The notes under the pieces: model-generated | What the model was told of the DNA's origin: nothing | Databases searched by the model: none | The model's input: only the letters and a program-made list of their open reading frames with translations | DNA from: JADFQT01 sp965216025 | GTDB lineage: Bacteria > Chloroflexota > Dehalococcoidia > Lucifugimonadales > UBA3495 | DNA length: 64,000 nucleotides | Assembly: GCA_965216025.1 (NCBI GenBank) | Contig: CBDCEX010000018.1 | Coordinates: forward strand, 1,054,001-1,118,000 | Reading direction: 5' to 3' | Position numbers and translations under genes: made by a program | In this document: piece after piece, positions 16,697 to 25,788 of the stretch | How positions within the stretch are numbered: position 1 is the first letter of the stretch | How the letters are laid out: each line of letters opens with the position of its first letter

Positions 16697-19639
16697 ATGA
16701 AAGGAAACTTAAAGGCACCCATCTGGATTATCCCGGTGCTGATCTTGGTAATGGCGATTGGCGCTTTTGCCGCGGTGGTCGCGTTGAACCACTCTACGGC
16801 CGGCACCACCGAAGCCAGCAACCTGGATGGCATGGAATTAACCGGCGTTTCGAACATAGGAGGTGACGGCCTGGTTACCGCCACCCACTCCATCACTGCC
16901 AACACTGCCAAGGTGACCGAGTTGACCGGGAGCATTTTCCCCGATGACCCAGGGGACCCCACCAGGCTCCGGCTCGACTTCACAGTCTCCGGCACTACCA
17001 CTTCTAACGATGTTGGTTATGCTTATGACAAGCCCGCCGACGCCGACGAGGGCGGCCTGAAGCCAGGAGACGAGATCATCATCACGCTGGAGGACGACTT
17101 CGGTTTTGTGGTCGAGACTCCCCTGGTGCTGAGCCGGATCGATCTCAGTGCCAGCATAGTGACCAACGACCCCCGCAATAGTAGTGTTGCTGGACAGACG
17201 GTAACGCCCGATGGCGTGAACGTTGACTTTAGCGGCGACGAAAACGACTTGCTGCAGATTACCGTGACCGTGCCGGACATGGGGACTGCCGATGGCAGCG
17301 GCGCCAACGGCATTGCCGACGGCGCAACTGTCACCGTCATCTTCCATCAGGGGGCGGGCATCGTGAACGCCCGCGAATCCAACGACTACCGTACAAGAGT
17401 CACCACCACGGCAGACGTGGACTTTGCAGAATTCCGTCTAAACGTCATAGCCCGGCTGCTGTTGTCCGACGACGATGACGACCGGGGCAGCAAAGAGCCC
17501 CTGCTTGTCTTGGGCATTGAAGGCAAGGAATCCGCCACCATCTGGCTGGACTACGACGGCGATGGAAAACGAGACGCCAATGAGCGCGACCTGTGTAATT
17601 TCATCGCGGACCCCGATGACACCGGCCAGTGCACCATCGTCCTCAACAACCCGCCCTTCTTCCCTGGGTTACATGGGCCCGGCGGAAGCTGCGAGCTACC
17701 CAATATGGTAAACTGCAACTTCATTAACTTCGTCGGCAGCGAAGGGCGTACCACCGGCTCCCCGCTGGAGTTGACCCAGGAGCAGGTTAGCCGGCAGACC
17801 ATGAACCTGCTGGGGAATATAAACATCTCCCCCAGGGCGGCCAATGTCGGTGATACCGTTACCGTTTCCTTGTTCGACTTCCCTTCCAATGCGCCAATCG
17901 ACCTGATCCAGGTGCTGACGGGCCTCAATGTCAGTCCCTCAAATCTCCCCCTATTAACCGGTCCTTCCGGAGAGGTGAGCTTCGGGTGGACCATACCGGG
18001 CGTTGCACCCAATTGCATACCTTTTGGTACGGGCACGGGTGTAGATAGCACCACGGAGCTATCTGAGGCTATTGCAAGTACAACGGACACAATCTTGACG
18101 GAAGATCCGGGAACCCCGATCCTTCCCGGCATGGTTATCCAAATCGATGATGAAAGGTTCGTTGTCAGTGCCGTTGTTGGCACAACCGTGACGGTGACGC
18201 GGGGGGCTAATACTACCATTGCCGAAAATCACGATAAGGGCGCCGGGGTCTACATATTGTCGAGCGGAGTTTGCATTACCGAAAGGCGTGATAACAATCC
18301 TCGCGCCGGCGAGAGAATACCCACCGGCCTACTGCGCGTAGACATAAAGTCCGGCGAGGGTACTGTCACTGACAGTGACGACTCGGGGACCGTCGCCAGC
18401 TTCAACCTAACCATAAGTGGCGCCAACCTAAGCGTCTCTCACGACACGGTAATCGCCAACCAGGACCTGACCATATCCGGCAACGGCTTTAGCGAAGGCA
18501 GTAATAACTGCATATTTGAAGGGCAAATCACCATTGGCAACGTGCCGGTTGAAATAGCCGACGACAGCGACTGCCCTCAGTCCGTAATGAACGCGTCGAC
18601 GCTGTCGCCCAAGCCTACCTGGGGAATACTGCTGACCACCGGCGGCACCTTCACCATAACGGTGCTGGTCCACGACGCCGGCATCGCTGGCACTCAGAAT
18701 ATCTTGAGCAGCTCGCTACTGAACGAGGCCACCCACGAGCTCAAGGTCATCGACTCCAACGGAGCCGAGGGTAACTTGCCGGTGACCATTGCCGAGCGAA
18801 CCCTGGAAGTCACGCCGCTGACGGCCCGGCCGCGGGACGTGGTGACCATCATCGGCCGGAACTTCATCTCCGACAATCAAGATGGTCTTTCCACCACCGT
18901 AACCGTGAAGTACGACTGCGGCGCCTCCAGCCGCACGGTAACCGCGGACCCGGACGCCTCCGGTAACTTCCGCGAGGGCCTGCGCATTCCCAGCGGCTGC
19001 GCCATCCCATCCACCAACACCCTGTCGGCGGAGATCTCGGCCGATGGCAAGAAGACCGGAGTAGTCGAAACAGTTACTCACGAAATCGCCGCAGGCCTGA
19101 TCACCATCGAGCCGGGCCGGGGAGCTTCCGGTACCCGGGTAACCCTTCGCGGTGAAGGGTTCCGGACCTTCGAGACCGTGGAAAAGGTCGAGTTTGGCGG
19201 CCTGGGCACTCTGGGTAGCCGCAACGTCAACACCGACGGTGCTGGTAACTTCACGATCACCGACCTCCTGGTACCCGGCCTTGACCCCGGCACCCATTCA
19301 GTCAAGGTAGAGGTGAGCACCGGCTCCAACCGGACTACCTCCAGCATCTCCTTCGAGGTCTTGGAGTCCGGCTTAATTGGTGCCCCGACGCCGATGGAAG
19401 ATGTCTACGCCATGAGCGACAGCCTGCTGCGGATCTTCTGGTTCGATAACACCACCAAGACTTGGGAGTTCAACGACCCGAGGGAAGAGTTCGCCGACGC
19501 TAACACGCTGGACGAGCTAGTCACCGGCGGCGTGTACTGGCTCCTGATTGACCAAGATGTCGAGCTGGATGTCATTGGCGTCTTGCTCAAACTGACCTGC
19601 ACCGGTGACGACTGCTGGAACCTGGTAGTCTGGCCCTAG
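16697..19639 (+). CDS. Large secreted or cell-surface protein with IPT/TIG-like repeats
   Basis: A 980-residue protein with one N-terminal hydrophobic segment (IWIIPVLILVMAIGAFAAVVAL) that acts as a signal or anchor. The body is acidic and Thr/Ser-rich beta-sandwich sequence. Two or three IPT/TIG-like domains are visible near residues 600-880 (for example LEVTPLTARPRDVVTIIGRNF and ITIEPGRGASGTRVTLRGEGF). DYDGDGKRDANERD near residue 285 is a calcium-type EF-hand loop. A 60-residue insert near 460-520 (MVIQIDDERFVVSAVVG, VTRGANTT) resembles phage-structural domains. The C-terminus (WFDNTTKTWEFNDPREEF, GGVYWLLI, LTCTGDDCWNLVVW) looks like an attachment module. ATG follows AGGAG. S-layer or matrix role is inferred. 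Confidence 0.7.
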   Translation: MKGNLKAPIWIIPVLILVMAIGAFAAVVALNHSTAGTTEASNLDGMELTGVSNIGGDGLVTATHSITANTAKVTELTGSIFPDDPGDPTRLRLDFTVSGTTTSNDVGYAYDKPADADEGGLKPGDEIIITLEDDFGFVVETPLVLSRIDLSASIVTNDPRNSSVAGQTVTPDGVNVDFSGDENDLLQITVTVPDMGTADGSGANGIADGATVTVIFHQGAGIVNARESNDYRTRVTTTADVDFAEFRLNVIARLLLSDDDDDRGSKEPLLVLGIEGKESATIWLDYDGDGKRDANERDLCNFIADPDDTGQCTIVLNNPPFFPGLHGPGGSCELPNMVNCNFINFVGSEGRTTGSPLELTQEQVSRQTMNLLGNINISPRAANVGDTVTVSLFDFPSNAPIDLIQVLTGLNVSPSNLPLLTGPSGEVSFGWTIPGVAPNCIPFGTGTGVDSTTELSEAIASTTDTILTEDPGTPILPGMVIQIDDERFVVSAVVGTTVTVTRGANTTIAENHDKGAGVYILSSGVCITERRDNNPRAGERIPTGLLRVDIKSGEGTVTDSDDSGTVASFNLTISGANLSVSHDTVIANQDLTISGNGFSEGSNNCIFEGQITIGNVPVEIADDSDCPQSVMNASTLSPKPTWGILLTTGGTFTITVLVHDAGIAGTQNILSSSLLNEATHELKVIDSNGAEGNLPVTIAERTLEVTPLTARPRDVVTIIGRNFISDNQDGLSTTVTVKYDCGASSRTVTADPDASGNFREGLRIPSGCAIPSTNTLSAEISADGKKTGVVETVTHEIAAGLITIEPGRGASGTRVTLRGEGFRTFETVEKVEFGGLGTLGSRNVNTDGAGNFTITDLLVPGLDPGTHSVKVEVSTGSNRTTSSISFEVLESGLIGAPTPMEDVYAMSDSLLRIFWFDNTTKTWEFNDPREEFADANTLDELVTGGVYWLLIDQDVELDVIGVLLKLTCTGDDCWNLVVWP

Positions 19640-19727
19640 CAGTCCGGTGACTAGATAAGTTCCAACTGCGGGGCCGCCGCCCAGGGCGACCCCGCCATCC
19701 CTTTAGGTAAGAATCGAGGAGGAATCA

Positions 19728-20369
19728 ATGACCAAAATGAGAGTCCTGGCCTTGCTGGCTGTGATGGTGATGATGTTGATGGTGCCGACCGTGGCTTCTG
19801 CTCAGCAGCTTCCGCCCCATGTCTTTATCGGGGCGGTGACCGTGAATGGGCTTTCCGCTCCGGCGGGAACCATGGTCTCGGCCGTTATTGACGGGGTACA
19901 ACAGGGTTCAGCCAATGTGATGCTCGGCGGCGGTTACGTTTTGCACGTCAGCCAGGGCAGCGGCACAAATATCAGCTTTATGGTAGACACTCTGACCGCC
20001 GGTGAGACCGCTTCCTGGAAACAGGGAGGCGCGGACTTCCTGGACCTGACGGCGGGAGGTATCGGCGGTACGGAAGGCGCCGACGCTGTTGGCCCGGCCG
20101 GTCCCAAGGGAGACGCGGGAGCCGCCGGTGAGCGCGGTCCGGTCGGTCCAGCTGGTCCGGCGGGCGCCGCGGGCACTGAAGCCGGTCCGGCTGGCGCAGA
20201 TGGCGCTGCTGGCGCTGCTGGCTCCGCCGGCAAGGATGGCGCAGATGGCGCAGATGGCGCAGATGGCGCTGACGGTGGCAGCGGGGGCGGCCTGATTGGC
20301 TTGATTCTGTCCATTGTCGCCCTGCTGGGCGTAGCCGGAGTCTACTTCGCCTCCAGGCGACCAGCCTAA
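19728..20369 (+). CDS. Secreted collagen-like protein with C-terminal membrane anchor
   Basis: A 213-residue exported protein. Signal peptide with cleavage expected after VASA. Residues 29-110 form a small domain starting PPHVFIGAVTVNGLSAPAG that recurs in the lipoprotein at 32878-33492 and more distantly in the protein at 20628-21203. Residues about 117-180 are Gly-X-Y collagen repeats rich in GPAGPAG and GADGADG. A membrane segment (LIGLILSIVALLGVAGVYF) and a basic tail RRPA end the protein. Strong Shine-Dalgarno GAGGAGG precedes the ATG. It follows the large surface protein by 88 bp and is closed by a terminator, suggesting one surface operon. Confidence 0.82.
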   Translation: MTKMRVLALLAVMVMMLMVPTVASAQQLPPHVFIGAVTVNGLSAPAGTMVSAVIDGVQQGSANVMLGGGYVLHVSQGSGTNISFMVDTLTAGETASWKQGGADFLDLTAGGIGGTEGADAVGPAGPKGDAGAAGERGPVGPAGPAGAAGTEAGPAGADGAAGAAGSAGKDGADGADGADGADGGSGGGLIGLILSIVALLGVAGVYFASRRPA

Positions 20370-20409
20370 GGCCATACCCGGCTCCAATCAATAGGTTTCA
20401 GGCACTAGC

Positions 20410-20440
20410 GGGCACCCGGCTCAGTCGGGTGCCCTTTCCT
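20410..20440 (+). terminator. Rho-independent terminator after the collagen-like gene
   Basis: Perfect 9-bp stem GGGCACCCG (20410-20418) / CGGGTGCCC (20426-20434) with a 7-base loop, followed by a T-rich tract. Confidence 0.85.
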
Positions 20441-20550
20441 TTTGCCCGGAACAGGCTGGAACTGGACCCAGTTGTTCTTGGCAAACTTTGGGGAAATGGG
20501 TGAGGATATAGGCGACATAAAGGATAGATTCCCACTAACGCATTACTATT

Positions 20551-20586
20551 AAGCTTTCAGGTAAGCTTTCAGGTAAGCTTTCAGGG
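20551..20586. repeat. Three tandem copies of a 12-bp repeat
   Basis: AAGCTTTCAGGT is repeated at 20551, 20563 and 20575, the third copy ending in G. It sits 42 bp before the start codon of the next gene, where it could affect promoter spacing or regulator binding. Confidence 0.85.
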
Positions 20587-20627
20587 GCCAACTTGGCCCT
20601 ACGCCGGGGCGGACTCAGGAGGGGAGC

Positions 20628-21203
20628 GTGTTGCGGAGGAAGATAGGCGGTTGCCTGGCAGTAGCGGTGGTGTTGCTGGCTTCTTTGGCCCTAGTGGGAG
20701 CCGGTCCCCGCCAGAGTGAGGTGCCGCCCCAGCCATTCTTCGCCGATTACTTTTCCGGGGTGGTACGGCTGCAAGGTTCGCCGGCCCCCGCCGGCCCTCA
20801 TCTGGTAGCCTGTGTGGCCGATTGCGCAACCTTCCAGAGCAAGGCAGTGTTTATTACCGGCGACGGAACCTACTTTCTTCTGGAGGTTAACCCCTCGAAC
20901 CGGTTCCTCCGCGGCGACCTCATCAGCTTCTACCTGGTCAACGCCCACGGCCGCATTCAGGCGGCGGAGTCGGTCATATTCGAGGGAGAGTATGCTATCG
21001 CCAAGCTGAATCTCAGCTTCGACCAGCCCCTTCCAACACCCTTACCGCCGCCACTGTTGCCTCAGGTAGGGGACTCAGTGCTGCCGATCTTGCCGCGGGC
21101 GGCCCTAGCCCTGGGAACGGTTTTGCTGGCTGGGGGATTGGCTTTGCTGATGCTGAACCGCCGCCGGATGGTCCAGCCGGCTTCTGAAACGCGAGAATCT
21201 TGA
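20628..21203 (+). CDS. Secreted membrane-anchored protein of unknown function
   Basis: A 191-residue predicted exported protein. Signal peptide at residues 1-26 (AVAVVLLASLALVGAG). Residues about 35-132 form a beta-rich domain beginning FSGVVRLQGSPAPAG that matches the pattern of the PPHVFIGAV domain in two other genes of the window. A Pro-rich stretch (PLPTPLPPPLLP) leads to a C-terminal membrane helix (ALALGTVLLAGGLALLML) and a basic NRRR tail. The cysteine pair CVADC near residue 63 could form a disulfide outside the cell. GTG start follows AGGAGGGG. A role at the cell surface is inferred; no enzyme motif is visible. Confidence 0.7.
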   Translation: MLRRKIGGCLAVAVVLLASLALVGAGPRQSEVPPQPFFADYFSGVVRLQGSPAPAGPHLVACVADCATFQSKAVFITGDGTYFLLEVNPSNRFLRGDLISFYLVNAHGRIQAAESVIFEGEYAIAKLNLSFDQPLPTPLPPPLLPQVGDSVLPILPRAALALGTVLLAGGLALLMLNRRRMVQPASETRES

Positions 21204-21334
21204 TGGGGCCAACGCCCCGGCCTAAACAGTAGGGTCGCCTGACTTGTACCTAGACAGCCGACTGCGATCGTTGGGATGCAAAGCTGGTCGGCCGCGAACC
21301 GCCGGAGGCCGCCAGCGGGTTCAGATAGATGGTT

Positions 21335-21979
21335 TCAGGCCGGCCTAGCCTGGGGAGCCAGCACCACTACCCGGGTATCCGTAGGCAGGTTAGCCGCGGT
21401 CAAAGCCAGCCGGGGCTGTGGCTGTACATCGCTTACTCCAGTCAACCGCAGGAAAGCATCGAGACTGCCCAATTCCACCGCCAGATTCGGAATGCTGTAG
21501 TGCATGGGTATGACTACCTTGGCATCCAGGTCCTGCAGAATTTGATGCACCCGTTCCACCCCCAGAGTACAACCTCCTCCCACCGGGGCTAAGAGGACAT
21601 CTACCGGGGATAAGGTATCGATTTCCCGGGGAGTCAAAGGTTCGGCAATATCGCCCAAGTGGCAAACATTCACATTTTCAATCTCTATACAAAAGACGAC
21701 GTTACGGTTTTCTCGGGCTTCACCGGCGGAAAGAGGGGTCATCACCCCCCGAACGGCGATGCCAGAATATTCGTACTCGCCAGGGTTCTGAAACACTATC
21801 GGTCCTCCCCCCACGTCGGTCCAGCTGCTGTGGTGGGGATGAGTATTACTGACAGTAACTGCGGTAGCAGCGCGAGAGTCGGGACGCAAGCCCACCGAGG
21901 CGGGATAGGGGTCGGTAATTACCACCAGATCCTCGGAACGAAGGCGAAAGCAAGAGTGGCCCAACCAGGTTATTTCCAT
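21335..21979 (-). CDS. MBL-fold metallo-hydrolase (UPF0173-like)
   Basis: A 214-residue metallo-beta-lactamase-fold protein. It starts MEITWLGHSCFRL, typical of the YtkL/UPF0173 group, and keeps a histidine cluster in SNTHPHHSSW near residue 47, plus CHLGD near residue 106 and IPMHYS near residue 159 as later metal-site positions. Substrate unknown. Its start is two bases after the bioY stop, so it is the second gene of a bioY operon, without an obvious link to biotin. Confidence 0.85.
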   Translation of the reverse strand: MEITWLGHSCFRLRSEDLVVITDPYPASVGLRPDSRAATAVTVSNTHPHHSSWTDVGGGPIVFQNPGEYEYSGIAVRGVMTPLSAGEARENRNVVFCIEIENVNVCHLGDIAEPLTPREIDTLSPVDVLLAPVGGGCTLGVERVHQILQDLDAKVVIPMHYSIPNLAVELGSLDAFLRLTGVSDVQPQPRLALTAANLPTDTRVVVLAPQARPA

Positions 21980-21981
21980 AT

Positions 21982-22590
21982 TTACTCGGTGCCCTTGCTC
22001 CAGCGAAGCAGTGCCCAGGCCGTCGGTACGGTTAGAGAGGCGATGTAAAGCTTGATCAAGTCGCCGAGGATAAAGGGGTACAGACCCAGTTCCAGGGCCT
22101 TACCTTCCGGCACGAAAAAGGACAGTTGGATTAGACCGGGGATGTAGAGAACAATATTGCCCGCCAGCATAGCCAGGATAATCCAGACCCGGCGGTCCCA
22201 TCCCCTTTCGCATAAAAATCCGACGACATAGGCAGCCGGGATGTAGCCGATAAGATACCCGCCGGAAGCAAAGTTCCAAAACAAACCGGAGCCGCCGCCG
22301 GCATAGACCGGCAGGAAGGAGCCGGCTACCAAATAGAGGGTCATGGAACTGGCCCCGCGGCGGCTTCCCAGGGCGGCTCCGGTCAGGAGAACAGCCAAGG
22401 TTTGCCCGGTTATTGGCACTGGAGTGAACCCCAGCGGAATGGAGACCCGCGCCAAAAGCGCGGTAACCAGCGCGAATCCCAAGACCAGTATCGCGTCCCT
22501 GATCCATTTTCGACTGGTTTCCTGAGCTGGAAAGAGAGCGTCTACCAGAGAGATGGTCGAGGCTGGTGAGGACAACTTGAAACCTGCCAA
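21982..22590 (-). CDS. bioY: BioY, biotin transporter substrate-binding (S) component
   Basis: A 202-residue integral membrane protein with about six hydrophobic segments. Family signatures are visible: IPLGFTPVPITGQTLAVLLTGA, LGSRRGASSMTLYLVAGSFLPVYAGG and GGYLIGYIPAAYVVGFLCERG. BioY is the biotin-binding subunit of an ECF-type importer and can act alone or with a shared EcfAAT module. No EcfA or EcfT gene is nearby. No biotin synthesis gene is in the window, so uptake may matter to this organism. Confidence 0.92.
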   Translation of the reverse strand: MAGFKLSSPASTISLVDALFPAQETSRKWIRDAILVLGFALVTALLARVSIPLGFTPVPITGQTLAVLLTGAALGSRRGASSMTLYLVAGSFLPVYAGGGSGLFWNFASGGYLIGYIPAAYVVGFLCERGWDRRVWIILAMLAGNIVLYIPGLIQLSFFVPEGKALELGLYPFILGDLIKLYIASLTVPTAWALLRWSKGTE

Positions 22591-22711
22591 AAGGGAATCG
22601 GCCGGTTCAGGAGAGGCCCGCGGAAACTATTATGTGGGAATCGCCGCTATGACCGTTCGTGAGAGAGGCCAGGGAAGAGTATAATGGTCGGGAAGCTGGA
22701 CAGTCAATTCC

Positions 22712-22739
22712 TTGACACACCCTTTGGGGTCATGCTAAT
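22712..22739 (+). promoter_or_regulatory. Candidate promoter of hrcA
   Basis: TTGACA at 22712-22717 with a 16-bp gap to GCTAAT at 22734-22739. The -35 is perfect but the -10 matches only four of six. No CIRCE operator is visible near it. Confidence 0.4.
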
Positions 22740-22802
22740 TTCACACTAGCTTCCCTAGCTATTGGGGACATCCCAATCTGGATACAGTTGATCTGGTAGG
22801 TC

Positions 22803-23834
22803 ATGCTCTCGGAACGCGCAGGAACGATTTTAAACATTCTGGTAGCGGAATATATCAATTCCGCCGTCCCGGTGGCGTCAGAAGAAATCGCCCGCCGTTC
22901 CCCGACCAAGGTTAGCCCCGCCACAGTCCGGACCGCTATGTCCCGCCTCACCGACGAGGGCTACATCTCCAGGCCCCATGTTTCCGCTGGCGCTATCCCC
23001 TCCGACTTGGGATACCGGCACTATGTTCAAACGCTGAATGAGCCTCCGGAGCTGCCCGTCATGGTGCAGCAGAAGATACACCGGGAATTCTCCCAGGCGG
23101 AGCCGGACTTGGAGGCCTGGAGCCGCCAGTGCGCCGTTGTTCTTTCAGACCTGACAGCTAGCCTTGCACTGGTCACGGTGCCGTGGGCCAAGTCACCGCG
23201 GCTAAAACACATACAATTAGTGTTTCTGGAAGAATTTCTGGCTCTGCTGGTAGTGGTCTTACAAGAGACCCGGTTGCTCCGCCGCCTTCTGCCGGTGGCT
23301 CAGCCCTTAACCCAGGAAATATTGGACCAATCCGCCAACCGTCTCAACGACCTCTTTTGCGACCTGGATTACGACGACATCCAATCGAATAACCTGTCGA
23401 ATAACCCAGAGTTAACACCGTTAGAGGCGAGGGTCAGTCATGAGACTGCCCTGATGCTGAAGGATGCCTCCGGTGAAACCGCGCCAGAACACTACGTGGA
23501 TGGGCTCCGGCGCCTGTTGGACCAGCCGGAATTCGCCCAAAGCGGGCGGGCCAAAGCTCTCGTGGAGATGCTGGAAGAGCGAGTCCTTCTGGAAAACCTG
23601 CTGCCCCAGATGCCTGAAACCAGAGAGGTGGCAGTATACATCGGCGAGGAAAACCAGGAGGCCAGTCTACATCCCTACGGTGTGATCCTCTGCCAATATG
23701 GGGGCGCCAACCAGTCCACCGGCACCATCTGTGTCATTGGTCCCACCAGAATGGGCTATCCCGAGGCTATTGGCGGGGTTAGTTTTTTCTCCTCCCTGAT
23801 GAGCAATTTAGTTGGGGAGTTGCACCGGGTCTAG
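22803..23834 (+). CDS. hrcA: HrcA, heat-shock transcription repressor
   Basis: A 343-residue HrcA. The N-terminal winged helix has MLSERAGTILNILVAEYINSAVPVASEEIARR and SPATVRTAMSRLTDEGYISRPHVSAG; the C-terminal half has the GAF-like HrcA domain ending GTICVIGPTRMGYPEAIGGVSFFSSLMSNLV. HrcA represses groEL and dnaK operons by binding CIRCE. Here it stands alone: polX follows rather than grpE-dnaK-dnaJ, and no CIRCE (TTAGCACTC-N9-GAGTGCTAA) is seen upstream, so autoregulation is not supported by this sequence. Confidence 0.93.
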   Translation: MLSERAGTILNILVAEYINSAVPVASEEIARRSPTKVSPATVRTAMSRLTDEGYISRPHVSAGAIPSDLGYRHYVQTLNEPPELPVMVQQKIHREFSQAEPDLEAWSRQCAVVLSDLTASLALVTVPWAKSPRLKHIQLVFLEEFLALLVVVLQETRLLRRLLPVAQPLTQEILDQSANRLNDLFCDLDYDDIQSNNLSNNPELTPLEARVSHETALMLKDASGETAPEHYVDGLRRLLDQPEFAQSGRAKALVEMLEERVLLENLLPQMPETREVAVYIGEENQEASLHPYGVILCQYGGANQSTGTICVIGPTRMGYPEAIGGVSFFSSLMSNLVGELHRV

Positions 23835-24003
23835 GCTGCTAGCGGCAGCGGCTCGCTCCATACGACCAGAAATCTACCTTGACCCTGATCCACGCCTCCC
23901 GGGCCGCCTACTATATCAAAGCAAAGGTGGGGTCAACATTGAGAGCCATATCCCCTGTGGGTTTCACCAGGGCTCTAGTTTAGAAAAAGTTCAGCAAGGC
24001 GTC

Positions 24004-25788
24004 ATGCCGGTAACCAACGAAGAAATAGCCGCGATTTTCGAGGATATGGCGACCCTTCTGGAAATGAAGGGAGACTCCGTATTCAAGATTCGCGCCTACC
24101 AGAGGGCTGCCCGTACCATAGGCGAGCTCTCCTTCTCCCTGGAGCAAGGGGTGAAGGATCAGGTAGATTTCAAAAAGATACCGGGCATAGGAAAAGCAAT
24201 CAGCGACAAGATTCAGGAGTATTGCCAGAGCGGGGGAATTCTCGCCTATGACCGCCTCGTTGGTGAGCTTCCCGATGGCGTGCTGATAATGATGTCGATA
24301 CCCGGAGTTGGCCCCAAGACCGCCATGCTGATCGCCCGGGAGTTGGGTGTTAGCACCATCGAGGGAGTGGAAAAGGAGATCCACGCCGGAAAATTAGCCG
24401 CGCTGCCCGGCCTGGGACCAAAAACCGCCGAGACCATTTTGCACCACATCCGGGTAATGGGCAGCAAAGATGGCCGTACCCCCATCGGAGCGGCCCTCTC
24501 GGTGGCCGAAACCACCGTTGATTACTTGCGAGAGCGGTGTCCCGGCCTGGGCGAGCTGCTGCCGGCCGGCAGCTTGCGCCGCTGGGAGGAGACTATCGGC
24601 GACATCGACCTGGTCGGAACCTCCTCCTCCTATCCGGAGGCCGTCAGTGAGGCTCTGGTGTCCATTCCGGGCCTGCAAGATGTGTTGGGTCAGGGTCCGA
24701 AGAAGTCCAGCGTGGTGCTGGAGTCGGGCATCCAGGTGGACCTTAGGATTGGGGAGGAGGATTCTTTCGGCGCACTACTCCAATACTTTACCGGCAGCCA
24801 GCAGCACAACATTCGTCTGAGGGAGCTGGCCAATAGTCAGGGCCTTTCCTTAAACGAGTATGGGATTACAACTCTGGAAACCGGCAAGTTGGAGGTCTTC
24901 AGCAACGAAACGGATTTATACGGGCGCCTGGGGCTCCCCTACATCCCCCCCGAACTGCGGACCGGAATCGATGAATTGGCCGCGGCTCGGGAAAATCGGC
25001 TGCCCCACCTGGTAGAGGAATCGGACTTGCGGGGTGATTTGCATCTCCATAGCGAATGGAGCGACGGTCGAGACCCGATAGAGACCATGGTTGAGGCCGC
25101 GGTGGACCAGGGATATGAGTACATGGCCCTGACCGACCACTCCTCGGGGCGAGGCATCGCCAACGGGCTGTCCGACGCCCGGCTCCTGGAGCAGATTGAA
25201 ATCCTCCGTGCATTGCAAAACCGATACCCCATTACTATCCTCTGTGGATCGGAGGTGGACATTCGCGCCGACGGCAGCCTGGACTATTCGGACGAACTAC
25301 TAGAACAGCTGGACGTGGTGGTGGCTTCCGTTCATTCGGCCATGGGACAGGACCGGACGACCATGACCAACCGGATAATCAAGGCCATGCAGCACCCGGC
25401 GGTCACCATCATAGGGCATGCCTCTACCCGCTTGCTGGGAAGTCGGGAGCCGGTGGATTTTGACATAGAGGCCTTGCTCCAGGCGGCGAAGCAAACGGGC
25501 ACAGCGATGGAAATCAACTCCGCTCCGGAACGTCTAGATTTGAAGGACGTCCACGCCAGCCGGGCCCGTCAGCTGGGAGTGCCTCTGGTTATCAGCACCG
25601 ACTCTCATCACCACACCGGTCTGCGGCAAAGACGCTTCGGTATTGGCTTGGCTCGGCGGGCCTGGTGCGAGCCACAACACATACTAAATACCCGGCCGCT
25701 GGATCAGTTCCTGGCCTTTATTCGAACTCCCAAGCCTCGCTGCATGGAAATCTTCGAAGCCAGCCTGAGCCAGGCCGTTTTACCATGA
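24004..25788 (+). CDS. polX: PolX, family X DNA polymerase / 3'-5' exonuclease with PHP domain
   Basis: A 594-residue bacterial PolX for gap-filling DNA repair. Order: N-terminal 8-kDa helical domain (NEEIAAIFEDMATLLEMKG), two helix-hairpin-helix motifs (IPGIGKAISDKI, IPGVGPKTAMLI; a third PGLGPKTAE), the polymerase palm with AGSLRRWEETIGDIDLV carrying the DxD pair and QVDLRIG the third acid, and a C-terminal PHP exonuclease domain (DLHLHSEWSDG, ALTDHS, STDSHHHTG). The ATG at 24004 is preferred to an upstream in-frame start because the protein then begins at the conserved helical domain. The stop overlaps the next gene by ATGA. Confidence 0.94.
   Translation: MPVTNEEIAAIFEDMATLLEMKGDSVFKIRAYQRAARTIGELSFSLEQGVKDQVDFKKIPGIGKAISDKIQEYCQSGGILAYDRLVGELPDGVLIMMSIPGVGPKTAMLIARELGVSTIEGVEKEIHAGKLAALPGLGPKTAETILHHIRVMGSKDGRTPIGAALSVAETTVDYLRERCPGLGELLPAGSLRRWEETIGDIDLVGTSSSYPEAVSEALVSIPGLQDVLGQGPKKSSVVLESGIQVDLRIGEEDSFGALLQYFTGSQQHNIRLRELANSQGLSLNEYGITTLETGKLEVFSNETDLYGRLGLPYIPPELRTGIDELAAARENRLPHLVEESDLRGDLHLHSEWSDGRDPIETMVEAAVDQGYEYMALTDHSSGRGIANGLSDARLLEQIEILRALQNRYPITILCGSEVDIRADGSLDYSDELLEQLDVVVASVHSAMGQDRTTMTNRIIKAMQHPAVTIIGHASTRLLGSREPVDFDIEALLQAAKQTGTAMEINSAPERLDLKDVHASRARQLGVPLVISTDSHHHTGLRQRRFGIGLARRAWCEPQHILNTRPLDQFLAFIRTPKPRCMEIFEASLSQAVLP

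Noticed and set aside
22591..22802. CIRCE operator in front of hrcA
   Set aside because: No TTAGCACTC / GAGTGCTAA pair found; GCTAATTTCACACTAGC is only a weak resemblance.
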